The notes: generated by a model not told the origin, from the letters alone. A stretch of DNA of 64,000 bases from Clostridia bacterium (GCA_017525805.1 JAFXSH010000043.1:12638-76637); one strand, 5' to 3'. Counted from the stretch's first letter, positions 1-9,675 are shown. Translations and numbers: made by a program.

Positions 1-3000
1 AATCTCTGCGCGTTTCTGGGCGTAGATCTTATCCAGATCGATCACCTTTTTATCCACCAGGCGCTTGAAAGCGTCCAGCGCATCGGGATCAAACTGCGTG
101 CCCCGGCCGCGCAGCATTTCGGTCATGACGTAATCCGTATCCATATGATTGCGGTATACGCGGTTGGAGGTCATGGCGTCGAAAGCGTCGGCCACGCCGA
201 TGATCCTGGCAAAGAGGGGGATTTCGTTGCCTTTCAGTCCGTTTGGATAGCCGCGCCCGTCGTAGCGCTCGTGGTGATACCGGGTCCCCTCCTCCACGTG
301 CTCCACCAATGTAAAGTCTTTCAGAATTTCCGCGCCCCGCGTCACGTGGGATTTCATTTCCGCGTATTCTTCATCCGTCAGCCGCCCCACCTTGTTCAGC
401 ACGCTGTCCCGGATGCCGATCTTGCCGATATCGTGCATCTGAGCGGCTTTGCGCAGGTTGGAGAGCATTTTGCGGCGCTGCCACCATTTAAAGCAGTTCA
501 TTTCCTGCGCGATCAGCACGGAATACTCCGCCACGCGCATGGAATGCTGGTGGGTGCGCACGTCCTTGGCGTCGACGGCGTTCGCGATGGCCATGACGGT
601 CTCGTTGGCCATATTCAGTTTGATTTGCTGTTTGTTCAGCTGCCGCTGCACCACGAGCCAGGTAAACCAAATGATGAACAGGGACAGGAGCACCAGCATG
701 TAGAGGGTAAAGCCGGGCTGCTCGTATTTTTCGCCTTCCTTGATCAGCTCAAACTTCCGTTCCTCCAGCACGCGCTCACCCGCGCTGTCGAAAATCGCCA
801 GGTGGAAGGTGTAATCCCCCGCGGGCAGGTTGGTATAGATGATGTTGTTCAGACTGCTTTGGGGCACAATGGTCCATTGGGTATCATAGCCTTCAAGATA
901 ATAGCCCGCGTTGGGTTCCTGGATGGTATAGTTTAAAATCTCCGGTCCCAGTTCCACGCGGTTGACGCCCTGGCCCACCGTAATGGCCCCTAAGCGGGCG
1001 ATGGGCTGCATAACGCCGTCCATTTTTACGGAAGCCAGCTGCATGCGGTAAAAACGGACATCGCTGTTGTATTTTTCCACGTCGATAATATATACGCCCG
1101 TATCGCAGGGCAGGAACAGTTCGCCGCTGCCGTCGTAATAATTCCAGGAATTAGCAGTTAAAGAAGTGCCCAAGCCCCGCCGGGCATCCAGCAGTTCCCA
1201 GGCCATATCGCCGTCCGCCACCAGCTCGTCGCGTTCCACCACATAAATTCCGGCGCTGGACATGACGAACAGGGTGTCCTCATCCTTGACCCAGATATCG
1301 TAGTTGTTGAAGTAAGGAAATTTTTCCAGCACACGGATGGAGCCTTCCGGGTCAAGATAGCAAAGACTGTTGCTGGTGACGATAAACACGCCTTCGGATT
1401 TGGGGTCTTTGATCGTGCGCAGGATCACGCCGCTGCTGAGCCCGTCCTCCCGGGTCAGCATCTCTGTCACTTCGCCATCTTTCAGCACGGCAATGCCGTC
1501 GCCGTCCGTACCGGCCAGGATCGTTCCGTCGCTTCGTTCCGTGATAGTCAGGATCATGGAATTGATCAGGCCGTCCTCGTTGCGGATGGTTCGCTGGATC
1601 TGATGATCCTGAATATAGCTGATCCCGGTATCGCCGGCCGCCAAAATCGTTCCATCTGAAAGGCCCGTCACGATGCGGGCGCGGTTGCCAAAGCTGCCGT
1701 TCTCCGCGTTATACACCCAGCTATCGCCAGCCGGTGAAAACTCCATCAGTCCGCTGCCGTAAGTGCATATCCACAGGTGGTTATTACCATCCACATACAT
1801 GCAGCGGATGCGCTTGCCGTCCAGCGCCTCGGTCAGATCGTTTTCGATTTGATTGCGGCAGGCTTTGTCCACCACGTCCAGCCCCTTGTCGGTTCCGATA
1901 TAATAGCAGCCCTGCCACATTACGATAGCGTTGACCACCCGGCGGTCCATGCCGATGGTGCCGTAAACATCCTTGAATGCCGATTTGGCCAGCCTGAGGA
2001 GGCCTAAGCGCGAGGAAGTGAACCACAGGTTGCCCTGATAGTCATACAGCATATTGTCGATGGAATTGTTGAAATCGTTTGTGTTTACGCGATGATAGCC
2101 GTTTCCGTCCACATAGGACACGCCGCTGTCGGTGGAGATGAACAGCGTCCCGTCGCTCAGGTAGTTCAGGTTATTGATGCTGGCGACGTCTTCGCATGTC
2201 ATAACGTCAAGCAATTCAAAATCACCGTTGGAAACATCATATCGGTAAACGCGGTTGGTTGAAGAACCGGCCATCAGCGTTCCATCCGGCGCGAAAGCGC
2301 AGCAGTTGAAGATTTCCTGCCCTTCCGTCAGCCGCAGCGAACACTGGATCTTTCCCTTGTTTATCAGGAAAAGCCGCCCGCCGGTGGCAATGGCCGCGAC
2401 ATTGCCCTGATCATCGGCGGTGATGCTGTCGGCGTAATTGACTTCCTGTAAGGTATTGGCTGTTTTCAGGCCATTATTCATGACCAGCATCATCATACTG
2501 CCGGTAGTGCCCACATAGTAGTACCCGTCCGACGCCCGGATGATGGAGCGCACGGAATTGGACGGAAGGCCGCTGGACTGATCGAGCACATTTACAACCT
2601 TTTCCCGGATCACGATGGCCAGTCCGTTGTCGTTGGTGCCGATCCAAAGGCGGCCTTCCTCGTCCACATAAAGGCAGTTCACGTTCCGGACAGATTCATA
2701 ATTGTCCACCCAGCGGAACTCGCGGCCATTGTAGCGGTACAATCCGGCATAGGTGCCGATCCAGAGCACGCCGTCGTTGGTTTGGGCAATGTCGTTGGCT
2801 TCGCCGCAGGGCAAGCCGTTATTGCTGCTGTAAACGCTTTGGACATAATCGTTATAATCCTTTGTTTCGGTGGACGGGATTTCCTCCGCCCGGCCGGGTG
2901 AGGACACGCCCAAAACCAAACACAGGATCAGAACGGCGGCCGCCGCGCTGCCCCGCTGTATCTTTCTATCATGAGCATGTTTTTTTTGCCAGCGGCGCAG

Positions 3001-3522
3001 CAGGATCATCAGATACACCGCGGTGATGGTGAGCGTTTTATCTGCAAAATCGATAGAAAGCTGGCCTAAAATGCTGCACAGGAATGAAGGCCACCCTTTT
3101 TCCAAAAGATAGTCGATCAAGCCGTTTCCCCAGGCATTGCCGGTATAACCGCCGGTGAGAATAAAATTCAGCGGCACAGACACGATCAGCGCTGTGAACA
3201 CAGCCATGGAAGCCGCTTTCATGAAGCCGTAGAACTGATCGAACCAGTGACGGCGCGCCGCGATGCCAATGATGATGCCCAAAGCGATATTGGTGATCGA
3301 ATAGGCTGCCGAAAGGTGATTGATCACACTGTAAGCTAAGTTCGCCGTCACGCCCACAATGGCGCCGCATACAGGACCGCCAATGTAAGCGCAAAGCGCG
3401 GTGCCGAACGAATCCAGCCACAGCGGCAGGTCCAGCCAAACGGCCAGCAGCCGTCCGCCTACGTTCAGGGACACACACATTGCGGTAAAAAGAATGATCT
3501 GCCAGGTCTTCCATTTTTTCAT
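1..3522 (-). CDS. S-component-like membrane head + regulator propeller + HD-GYP phosphodiesterase (3' end outside window)
   Basis: The gene runs off the left edge; 1174 codons are visible without a stop. It starts at an ATG ten bases after GAAGGAGG. Residues 1-175 are hydrophobic and resemble the substrate-binding S component of ECF transporters (LDSFGTALCAYIGGP is typical). A second signal or membrane segment lies near 187-205. It is followed by many propeller repeats of the two-component-regulator type (ending in patterns such as LWIGT), a Y_Y_Y-like beta domain at about 855-930 and a membrane helix near 935-955. The HD-GYP domain has HD at 1030-1031, the HHER stretch near 1081 and GYP at 1091-1093, so cyclic-di-GMP hydrolysis is expected. 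It lies 70 bp downstream of a solute-binding protein and probably shares its promoter. The S-component assignment is by pattern only; the HD-GYP call is secure. Confidence 0.88.
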   Translation of the reverse strand, partial: MKKWKTWQIILFTAMCVSLNVGGRLLAVWLDLPLWLDSFGTALCAYIGGPVCGAIVGVTANLAYSVINHLSAAYSITNIALGIIIGIAARRHWFDQFYGFMKAASMAVFTALIVSVPLNFILTGGYTGNAWGNGLIDYLLEKGWPSFLCSILGQLSIDFADKTLTITAVYLMILLRRWQKKHAHDRKIQRGSAAAAVLILCLVLGVSSPGRAEEIPSTETKDYNDYVQSVYSSNNGLPCGEANDIAQTNDGVLWIGTYAGLYRYNGREFRWVDNYESVRNVNCLYVDEEGRLWIGTNDNGLAIVIREKVVNVLDQSSGLPSNSVRSIIRASDGYYYVGTTGSMMMLVMNNGLKTANTLQEVNYADSITADDQGNVAAIATGGRLFLINKGKIQCSLRLTEGQEIFNCCAFAPDGTLMAGSSTNRVYRYDVSNGDFELLDVMTCEDVASINNLNYLSDGTLFISTDSGVSYVDGNGYHRVNTNDFNNSIDNMLYDYQGNLWFTSSRLGLLRLAKSAFKDVYGTIGMDRRVVNAIVMWQGCYYIGTDKGLDVVDKACRNQIENDLTEALDGKRIRCMYVDGNNHLWICTYGSGLMEFSPAGDSWVYNAENGSFGNRARIVTGLSDGTILAAGDTGISYIQDHQIQRTIRNEDGLINSMILTITERSDGTILAGTDGDGIAVLKDGEVTEMLTREDGLSSGVILRTIKDPKSEGVFIVTSNSLCYLDPEGSIRVLEKFPYFNNYDIWVKDEDTLFVMSSAGIYVVERDELVADGDMAWELLDARRGLGTSLTANSWNYYDGSGELFLPCDTGVYIIDVEKYNSDVRFYRMQLASVKMDGVMQPIARLGAITVGQGVNRVELGPEILNYTIQEPNAGYYLEGYDTQWTIVPQSSLNNIIYTNLPAGDYTFHLAIFDSAGERVLEERKFELIKEGEKYEQPGFTLYMLVLLSLFIIWFTWLVVQRQLNKQQIKLNMANETVMAIANAVDAKDVRTHQHSMRVAEYSVLIAQEMNCFKWWQRRKMLSNLRKAAQMHDIGKIGIRDSVLNKVGRLTDEEYAEMKSHVTRGAEILKDFTLVEHVEEGTRYHHERYDGRGYPNGLKGNEIPLFARIIGVADAFDAMTSNRVYRNHMDTDYVMTEMLRGRGTQFDPDALDAFKRLVDKKVIDLDKIYAQKRAEI

Positions 3523-3592
3523 CCGTTCACGGCCTCCTTCCCCAGAAAGCGGAACAATATTTGTGGGATAATAACGCGGGCATTGGAAGCGT

Positions 3593-4549
3593 CTAAACTT
3601 CCTTATCCGGCGCTGCGCTGAGCTGGGCGTAATAATCAAACCAGGCTTCGTACTGTCCGGACGCGAGGACTTCGTCGATCACGCCGTTGACGAAATAGAT
3701 GAGCTCGATCTCGCCCTTCTGCGCCGCGATCCGGTCTCCCGTATACTGGGGCTGTAAGGAAAAAACTACATCAGGCACGATCATCAGTCCGCAGTCCGGA
3801 TGATTCTCGATATAAACCCGCGCGATCCCGATATCCACCACCCCGGCGTCCGCCTTTCCAGCCATGACCGCGTCATACACTTCGCTGGCGGAGGACAGCC
3901 TGCGGAATTTGCGGTAATAGAAGATGTTTTCCGCAGCGATGGTTTCCTGCAGGGAGCCGCTCTGCGCCACGATATCACGCTGTGCCAGGTCGTCCACCGC
4001 GCGGATGTCTGCCGCGTTTTCCGCACGGATGATAAGGCCGCTGGAAGCCTGTTCGTTGGAATAATAGTATCCCTTGGACATTTCCAGCACGGCCGCGCGG
4101 CCGGAGGTAAACGACAGCGCGGAGACGGCCAGATCGTATGTCCCGTCAGCGACGGAAGACAGCACGTCGGAAAACTCCATGGGGACGATTTCCAATTCCA
4201 CGCCCATGCAGGCCGCGATCAGCCGCGCCAGCTCCATATCCGCGCCCACGAAGCGGTCCATGCCGGTCTGGGTTTCATCGATGAATTCCTGCGGCGCATA
4301 GTAGGGCGATGTGGCCACGGTCAGCTTTCCGGCGTTGCGGATTTTCGCAAGCCGCCCGGTCACATTTTCGGGAATCCCGCCCGATACATCCATGGAGCCG
4401 TCCACGTAGTTCCATTCGTTTTCCATGTATATCGGCGTTTCTTCGCCCATCGCTCCAGCCGGAAGAAGCAGAAGGATGGCTGTCATCCACGCGAGCAAAC
4501 GCGGCAGCGCCGCCGCTGCGGGGAAAGCCGATCGCGCAATCTGCATCAT
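3593..4549 (-). CDS. family 3 extracellular solute-binding protein
   Basis: This 318-residue protein has an N-terminal signal peptide (hydrophobic LLAWMTAILLLLPAGAMG) and a bacterial family 3 periplasmic-binding fold (SBP_bac_3). The domain begins at GKLTVATSPYYAPQEF and continues with the expected ADMELARLIA and GTYDLAVSALS segments. Such proteins bind amino acids or similar small polar solutes outside the membrane. AGGAGG sits 10 bp before ATGATG, so either Met could be first. No permease or ATPase gene is nearby; the next gene on the same strand is the HD-GYP protein. A role in presenting a ligand to a membrane sensor is therefore as likely as transport, but that is inference. The ligand cannot be read from the sequence. 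Confidence 0.88.
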   Translation of the reverse strand: MMQIARSAFPAAAALPRLLAWMTAILLLLPAGAMGEETPIYMENEWNYVDGSMDVSGGIPENVTGRLAKIRNAGKLTVATSPYYAPQEFIDETQTGMDRFVGADMELARLIAACMGVELEIVPMEFSDVLSSVADGTYDLAVSALSFTSGRAAVLEMSKGYYYSNEQASSGLIIRAENAADIRAVDDLAQRDIVAQSGSLQETIAAENIFYYRKFRRLSSASEVYDAVMAGKADAGVVDIGIARVYIENHPDCGLMIVPDVVFSLQPQYTGDRIAAQKGEIELIYFVNGVIDEVLASGQYEAWFDYYAQLSAAPDKEV

Positions 4550-4606
4550 AAAGCACCTACCTCCTGGTTTAGCCGCGCGTGTATCACCCTGGGAAATTTC
4601 ATTTCC

Positions 4607-4635
4607 ATTATACGATCATGGAGCGGCAATATCAA
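4607..4635 (-). promoter_or_regulatory. sigma-A promoter for the solute-binding/HD-GYP operon
   Basis: On the minus strand TTGATA is followed by exactly 17 bp and then TATAAT. It lies about 57 bp upstream of the solute-binding protein start, and nothing suggests a second promoter before the HD-GYP gene. Confidence 0.8.
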
Positions 4636-4680
4636 GTATTTTCTTCCTTATAAACGGCGGCAGAACAAACGCCCGACGTA

Positions 4681-4709
4681 AAGAAACGCCGCCTCCGAAG
4701 AAGCGGTGT
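4681..4709 (-). terminator. hairpin downstream of the diguanylate cyclase gene
   Basis: On the minus strand AAACACCGC pairs with GCGGCGTTT (one G-U pair) around a ten-base loop, followed by CTTTA. It lies 30 bp after the cyclase stop and upstream of the next promoter. The U-tract is short, so termination may be partial. Confidence 0.5.
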
Positions 4710-4740
4710 TTCAGAATGATCCGGCTTGGTTTGGAATTGT

Positions 4741-6360
4741 TCAAGCTTTTTCCTTCTGGTTCCGTTTGTTTTCATACATCATTTTATCCGCGCGCCGGAT
4801 CGTATCGATCACGGTCGCGTCCGCTTGGGGATCATACGCCGCAATGCCCATGGCGACGTTCACTTCTTCCCACTTGTGCCGCGCCGACGCGCATATTTCC
4901 TTCCGGGCATCCTCAAATTGCTTCACGAGCGTTTCCTTGTTTTGAAGATCATCATTTAGCAAAACCGCGGCGAACTCATCGCCGCCGATCCTGAAAACCG
5001 GACTGTGGCGGAATGTGCGGCAAATCAGCTGGCAGGCGGATTTCAAATACAAGTCTCCTTTATCGTGTCCGTACTGATCGTTGATCTGCTTGAGGTTGTT
5101 GCAGTCAAACATGGCCATGGCAAATTCAAATGGATCATCGTTTTCCAACCGCTTTTGAAGGTCTTCGATATATTCGGTATAAGCGCCCTTGTTCCGAACG
5201 GAGGTCAGCGCGTCCACATAGGCGCGCTTGTTCAAATCGCTGATATGTTCCCGGGTATGGTCCGCCATACGCTTGAAGGTTTTCGTGAGCTTGCCCACCT
5301 CATCGTTGCCATTGTAGTCCAGCACAAAATCATAATTGCCCTGGACAACCTGTTCGGTGGCGGCGGTCAGCTTTTCCAGGTGTTTTGTGATTTGTTTGGT
5401 ATAGAGCAGAATAAAGATGGTCAAAACGATCAGAACTTCCGCTGACACGATCACGATCTCCCGGATCAGGCTGTGCCAGTCCCCCTCCATTTCGGAAACC
5501 GGTACAGAAACGTTCAGGCGCATGCCATTGCACAGCGTCAGCCAGGCCGCCTGCTTTTCCACGCCCTCAAACGTATAACTGTAAAAGGTGCTGCTGCTGA
5601 GCATTCCCTCCGGCGGTTTGGGTATGGTGGTTTCTCTGGCCAGCCGCGTAACATCGATGCGGGGATGAAAGATGAGGTTTCCCTCCGCGTCGGTGATAAA
5701 CGCGTAGCCGTTGCTGTACAGCCGGATGCTTTCCACCTGTTCCGCCATGGTGGAATAGTCGATTTCAATGCCCACCACGCCCACAAACTGTCCCTGCCAG
5801 TAGATGGGAACATTGTAGGAGATCACGCGCACGTCTAAATTATCTGTGACGTAGGGCGGAAGCCAAATGGATTTGCCGGTGAATTTGGGAACGGTGAACC
5901 AAACCAGGCTTGATGTATCGTTTGTGTCGTAGAGGGTGATATCCGTTACCTCATGCGGCTGAAAACCCTCCCCATCCAGGTTTGTGTACCAGAACCCCTT
6001 GACCGACTCGGAAACAGCGGGATCAATCCGATAATAATATGTGAGCACGCCGTTGGTCTTGTAGGCCATTTGCTCGAAATATTTTTCCACGCGGTCCATA
6101 TGCCGCTTTAGCTGTTCGTCCTCCACGCCTTCCAGGTCATCTTCCACATAGGAAGAGGTCCTTTTGACGGACTTTTCCACGCTGCTGAAATAATAGTCGA
6201 TGTTCCTTTCGCCGATTTCGCAAAGCAAAAGAAGTGTCTGATCGGATTTATTGCGTTCTGTTTTTTTGATGAACAGTACGCTCAGCAGCGTGATGATGGC
6301 CGCGGCGACTACGACCACGCAAACGGTCATCAGCGTGATTCTTGTCCGCAGGGAATGCAT
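4741..6360 (-). CDS. Cache-HAMP-GGDEF diguanylate cyclase
   Basis: This 539-residue membrane protein would make cyclic-di-GMP from two GTP in response to an extracellular signal. Helix one is at about 8-31 and helix two at about 301-321. A double Cache sensor fills the outside loop (for example VGVVGIEIDYSTMAEQV near 193-209). A HAMP-like linker at 321-373 joins a GGDEF domain whose active-site motif GGDEF is intact at 459-463. The product-inhibition RxxD site five residues upstream is absent (RHSP instead). The ATG follows GAGGGGTGAG. It lies 48 bp downstream of the GGDEF-EAL gene on the same strand, so synthesis and degradation enzymes are probably co-transcribed. Confidence 0.93.
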   Translation of the reverse strand: MHSLRTRITLMTVCVVVVAAAIITLLSVLFIKKTERNKSDQTLLLLCEIGERNIDYYFSSVEKSVKRTSSYVEDDLEGVEDEQLKRHMDRVEKYFEQMAYKTNGVLTYYYRIDPAVSESVKGFWYTNLDGEGFQPHEVTDITLYDTNDTSSLVWFTVPKFTGKSIWLPPYVTDNLDVRVISYNVPIYWQGQFVGVVGIEIDYSTMAEQVESIRLYSNGYAFITDAEGNLIFHPRIDVTRLARETTIPKPPEGMLSSSTFYSYTFEGVEKQAAWLTLCNGMRLNVSVPVSEMEGDWHSLIREIVIVSAEVLIVLTIFILLYTKQITKHLEKLTAATEQVVQGNYDFVLDYNGNDEVGKLTKTFKRMADHTREHISDLNKRAYVDALTSVRNKGAYTEYIEDLQKRLENDDPFEFAMAMFDCNNLKQINDQYGHDKGDLYLKSACQLICRTFRHSPVFRIGGDEFAAVLLNDDLQNKETLVKQFEDARKEICASARHKWEEVNVAMGIAAYDPQADATVIDTIRRADKMMYENKRNQKEKA

Positions 6361-6408
6361 AGCATCTCACCCCTCAAAAATGTTGTGCTCTGCTCCAAGC
6401 CAAATATT

Positions 6409-9321
6409 TCAGATAGATTGCGTTTCCCGAATGATCATGTTTTCAAAGTCAGCGGGGTGAAGCGGACGGGAGAAATAATATCCCTGCACCAGCTTGCAGC
6501 CCAGTTGCTTGAGCAGCTTCATTTGTTCCTCGGTTTCCACGCCCTCCGCAATCACGGGGACATTCAAATTCTTCGCGATCCCTAATATCAGCGCCACCAA
6601 TTGAATATCCTTTTCCTCATGATCGATATTCTGCACAAAGGCCCGGTCCATTTTCAGCACGTCGATGGGCATGGAGGACAGCATATTCAGCGAGGAATAG
6701 CCGGTACCAAAATCATCCATTTCCACCTCGTAGCCTTTCTGGCGCAGGTGTTCCACTACCCGGATCACCTGATCCGAGTTTTCAGTGTACGCGGATTCCG
6801 TCACTTCCAGCTTGAGGGCGCCGTGCTCCAGCCCATTATATTGCAGGATGCTGTCGAGGGTTTTCTCCAGCGCTGGATCGAACACATCCACCCGCGAAAG
6901 ATTGACAGAAATCGGGATCAGCAAGCCGAACTGCTGCTTCCAGCGGGCGACCTGCCGCGCCGCTTCCGACCAGACGAATTTATCCACGTCGGCGATCAGG
7001 CCGTTGCGTTCAAACAGGGGAATGAAATCAACCGGCGAGATCATGCCCAGCTCCGGATGCCGCCAGCGGATCAGCGCTTCGGCGCTCACCAGCTTGGGCG
7101 GATCGCACTGAATATCGTATTTCGGCTGATAATGCACTTCAAACTGGTATTCGTCCACAGCGCGGCGCAGGTCATTCATCAGCCGCTGTTCGTACATTTC
7201 CCGTTCATGCACCTTTTCGTCAAATATGATCAGGTGCTCTTTATAGTGTCCGCGGGCCATGGTGCACGCGACGCGCGCATGGTCGAAAAGCTGTATCGGG
7301 TCAATGCCCGCCTGCCACGGCATCACACCCATGCGCAGCCGGATACTGGCATTGGCGGCCAAAGCGTCCAGCTTTCCCTGCAGGCGGTCAAAAATCGCCT
7401 GATAATCCGATGTATGACGGCAGTATATATCGAAGCGGTCCGCCTCAAATCTCCCGGCGATGCCTCCCGTTTCGTTTGAAATGGCGTTGATCTCATTTCC
7501 CAGCGCCCGCAGCGCCCGATTGCCGAATTCGCGGCCATTCATGGCGTTTACGGAATGGAACTGCTCGATGTTCACCACGATGGCGTCCATGGGCGTGTCC
7601 GGATGCTCGCGGTACATGCGCTCAGCATATTGAAAGAAGTAGTTGCGGCTGTACAGTCCGGTCAGTTCGTCGGTTTCTGTGGCGGATATCAGCCTGCTGG
7701 CTTTTTTCTCCGACCGCAAGCTTCGCACCAGGAGGATCAAAATCACCAGCACCACAGCGCCGATCACAGCCATGACCGCGGCTAAATTGTCCATGATGAA
7801 ATCGGATAGGGTGGTTTTCGCGTCTTCCGCGATATAGTGGGATAGGGCGGCGCTGACCGACGAGGCGGGCACCAGCCCGGCGACTTTCGTCAGGATAGAA
7901 TACAGATGCGTTTCACCGCTGACCACCGCAAAGTTGTAGTCCAGGCCCTCGCCCGTGGGCAGGGTCGTCAGATTATACTTATCGCAGAGCCTGGCAATAT
8001 TGTTGTAGCGGTAATTGCTGATCAGCACGCAGTCCGCCACGCCTTCGGCCACCGCCTTGAGGCATATACCCGTGTCCGAATAGTATACCTTTCGCCAGCC
8101 GGGATAATGATCCATCAGGAAAGCGTCATAATTGGGGTTGCCTTCATTGACGGCGACGATCACATGCTCGCGGTTGGAAAACACTGCCTGATCCGCCTGA
8201 CGTATTACCGCGTATATCTCCGTGCGCATCAGCGGAGCCGTCATGGTCAGGCCCATCGTTTCACTGTCGTAAACGCCGAGATTAGCTGGGAACATGCAGT
8301 CCACTTCCCCTTTTTTCAGCGCTTCAATGGCGGCGGACGCCGTGGGATAGGCCACGGCCTCAAAGTCCAGATGCGCGTTGGCAGTGCAGTCGGAAGCGTA
8401 GGCCAGATAATCCTTCAGCGCGCCGGTCAGCTCGCCCGTCTTTTCATCCACGGCGCAGAACGCTAAATAGTTGTCCTGATACCCCACGCGGATCACGCCG
8501 TGTTCGTTCAGCCACGCTCTTTCATCTGCGCTGAGAAACAAATTGGCGCCGGTGGCTCGGACGTACTTTTCAAACAGCTGCTGATTGTAATAGCGGTTCT
8601 CATCCTGGATACTTCGCATAGCCGCGTTCAGCTCATCCAGCAGATCGGGCCGAGAAATGCTGACCGCGAAGTAAAAGTCGGACGAGCCGACCTTGTGGAC
8701 CGGCACGGCGGTATCAACGCCGCCATAAACATCCAGGGTAATGAAAGCGTCCAGTTCGCCCCGTTCAAGCATTTGTATCGATTCTTCCTGCGTGCATGTC
8801 AGTTCGATCAATTCCGCGGATACCCCGTGCTCATTCGCCCAGCTCTGATAAAAAGTGATCGGAACGCTGCCCTTGTTCGCGCCGATTCTCTTTCCGTTCA
8901 GCGTTGAAGGATCTTCCGGCGTGATTTCGGTGTTGCCGTGCGATATAAAAATATAATAATCTTCCGTTCCCATGGGCAGGGAAGAAAACAGCATATAGGA
9001 AGTACGTTCTTCCGCATAGGAAACATCGCTCAGCAGGTCCAGCTTCCCATCTGCCAGCAACTGCAGCAGTTCCGGCCAGCTTCCTGTTACATACTGATAA
9101 TTCCAGCCGGTGTACGCGGCGATTTTCCGCTGGTATTCATAGGCGTAGCCGGAACGCCGGCCCGATTGGTCCATTTCGTTGAAGGGCGATTCGTACCAGC
9201 CCACGCGCACGGTTTTTCCGGCGTCCTGCGCGTATGCCGCGGATTGCGGGAAAAAAGCCGCCGCCATGACAAGGAACAGCAGGAACGCCGAAAGTCTCCT
9301 GACAGGAAAAATATAGAACAT
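6409..9321 (-). CDS. double solute-binding-domain GGDEF-EAL phosphodiesterase
   Basis: A signal-anchored protein of 970 residues. Two family 3 solute-binding domains (about 37-250 and 277-500) lie outside, followed by one helix at about 513-533. Next comes a GGDEF domain whose active site reads FEADRF at 625-630 and so is probably catalytically dead, then an EAL domain (EAL at 748-750, DDFGTG at 869-874, EGVE near 926) with the metal and catalytic residues in place. It should hydrolyse cyclic-di-GMP under control of an extracellular ligand. The start was set at 9321 because GGAGG lies 6 bp upstream. The open frame extends 26 codons further to 9399, but without a ribosome site and with non-signal sequence. 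Confidence 0.92.
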   Translation of the reverse strand: MFYIFPVRRLSAFLLFLVMAAAFFPQSAAYAQDAGKTVRVGWYESPFNEMDQSGRRSGYAYEYQRKIAAYTGWNYQYVTGSWPELLQLLADGKLDLLSDVSYAEERTSYMLFSSLPMGTEDYYIFISHGNTEITPEDPSTLNGKRIGANKGSVPITFYQSWANEHGVSAELIELTCTQEESIQMLERGELDAFITLDVYGGVDTAVPVHKVGSSDFYFAVSISRPDLLDELNAAMRSIQDENRYYNQQLFEKYVRATGANLFLSADERAWLNEHGVIRVGYQDNYLAFCAVDEKTGELTGALKDYLAYASDCTANAHLDFEAVAYPTASAAIEALKKGEVDCMFPANLGVYDSETMGLTMTAPLMRTEIYAVIRQADQAVFSNREHVIVAVNEGNPNYDAFLMDHYPGWRKVYYSDTGICLKAVAEGVADCVLISNYRYNNIARLCDKYNLTTLPTGEGLDYNFAVVSGETHLYSILTKVAGLVPASSVSAALSHYIAEDAKTTLSDFIMDNLAAVMAVIGAVVLVILILLVRSLRSEKKASRLISATETDELTGLYSRNYFFQYAERMYREHPDTPMDAIVVNIEQFHSVNAMNGREFGNRALRALGNEINAISNETGGIAGRFEADRFDIYCRHTSDYQAIFDRLQGKLDALAANASIRLRMGVMPWQAGIDPIQLFDHARVACTMARGHYKEHLIIFDEKVHEREMYEQRLMNDLRRAVDEYQFEVHYQPKYDIQCDPPKLVSAEALIRWRHPELGMISPVDFIPLFERNGLIADVDKFVWSEAARQVARWKQQFGLLIPISVNLSRVDVFDPALEKTLDSILQYNGLEHGALKLEVTESAYTENSDQVIRVVEHLRQKGYEVEMDDFGTGYSSLNMLSSMPIDVLKMDRAFVQNIDHEEKDIQLVALILGIAKNLNVPVIAEGVETEEQMKLLKQLGCKLVQGYYFSRPLHPADFENMIIRETQSI

Positions 9322-9362
9322 AATCAGCCTCCAGCTCCGCGCAAAGCGCATCTTTTGCGGAT

Positions 9363-9474
9363 GATAAAAACTCTGTATGAGGGGGGGTGTTCCATGCAAA
9401 TCAAATGCCGACGAAGCGGTACTCGGCCAGATATGCTTCCGAAGAGCAGACGCTTCCCCATAAACTTTTCAGAG
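9363..9474 (-). promoter_or_regulatory. candidate structured leader with terminator-like end
   Basis: The leader of the GGDEF-EAL gene begins with AGGCTCTG, which can pair over about 100 nt with CAGAGTTT; that strand runs into TTTTTATC. Inside the helix, GGGG can pair with a C-tract and GCCGA pairs with TCGGC. A closed multi-stem fold ending in a U-run before the ribosome site is the shape of a transcription-attenuating riboswitch. It matches no class I recognise, and the assignment is speculative. Confidence 0.35.
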
Positions 9475-9477
9475 CCT

Positions 9478-9506
9478 ATTATACGCGAATACAGGCAGAA
9501 TGGTAA
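9478..9506 (-). promoter_or_regulatory. sigma-A promoter for the GGDEF-EAL/GGDEF genes
   Basis: On the minus strand TTACCA, 17 bp, TATAAT. The -10 is perfect and the -35 matches four of six positions. The predicted transcript starts about 150 nt before the chosen ATG. Confidence 0.65.
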
Positions 9507-9646
9507 GTAAAATCGCACCGTCACTTCTGATAAAAGAAAACACTGAAAAGGACGCAAAACATGTGCTCTATACGGAACGCCCGGGAGCGCCGCCTGCGAA
9601 AGAAAGCCGGGAAGCGGAAAAACGCGCAACGGGTACGAAAAAATGC

Positions 9647-9675
9647 TTGCCACAAACTGTTCTTTCCGTTATAAT
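9647..9675 (+). promoter_or_regulatory. sigma-A promoter for the rightward signalling genes
   Basis: TTGCCA, 17 bp, TATAAT. It lies about 110 bp upstream of the lipoprotein start and is the only good promoter facing right in this gap. Confidence 0.78.

Noticed and set aside
3800..4681. Plus-strand frame opposite the family 3 solute-binding gene
   Set aside because: No ribosome site or domain; the minus-strand gene has signal peptide, promoter and family motifs.
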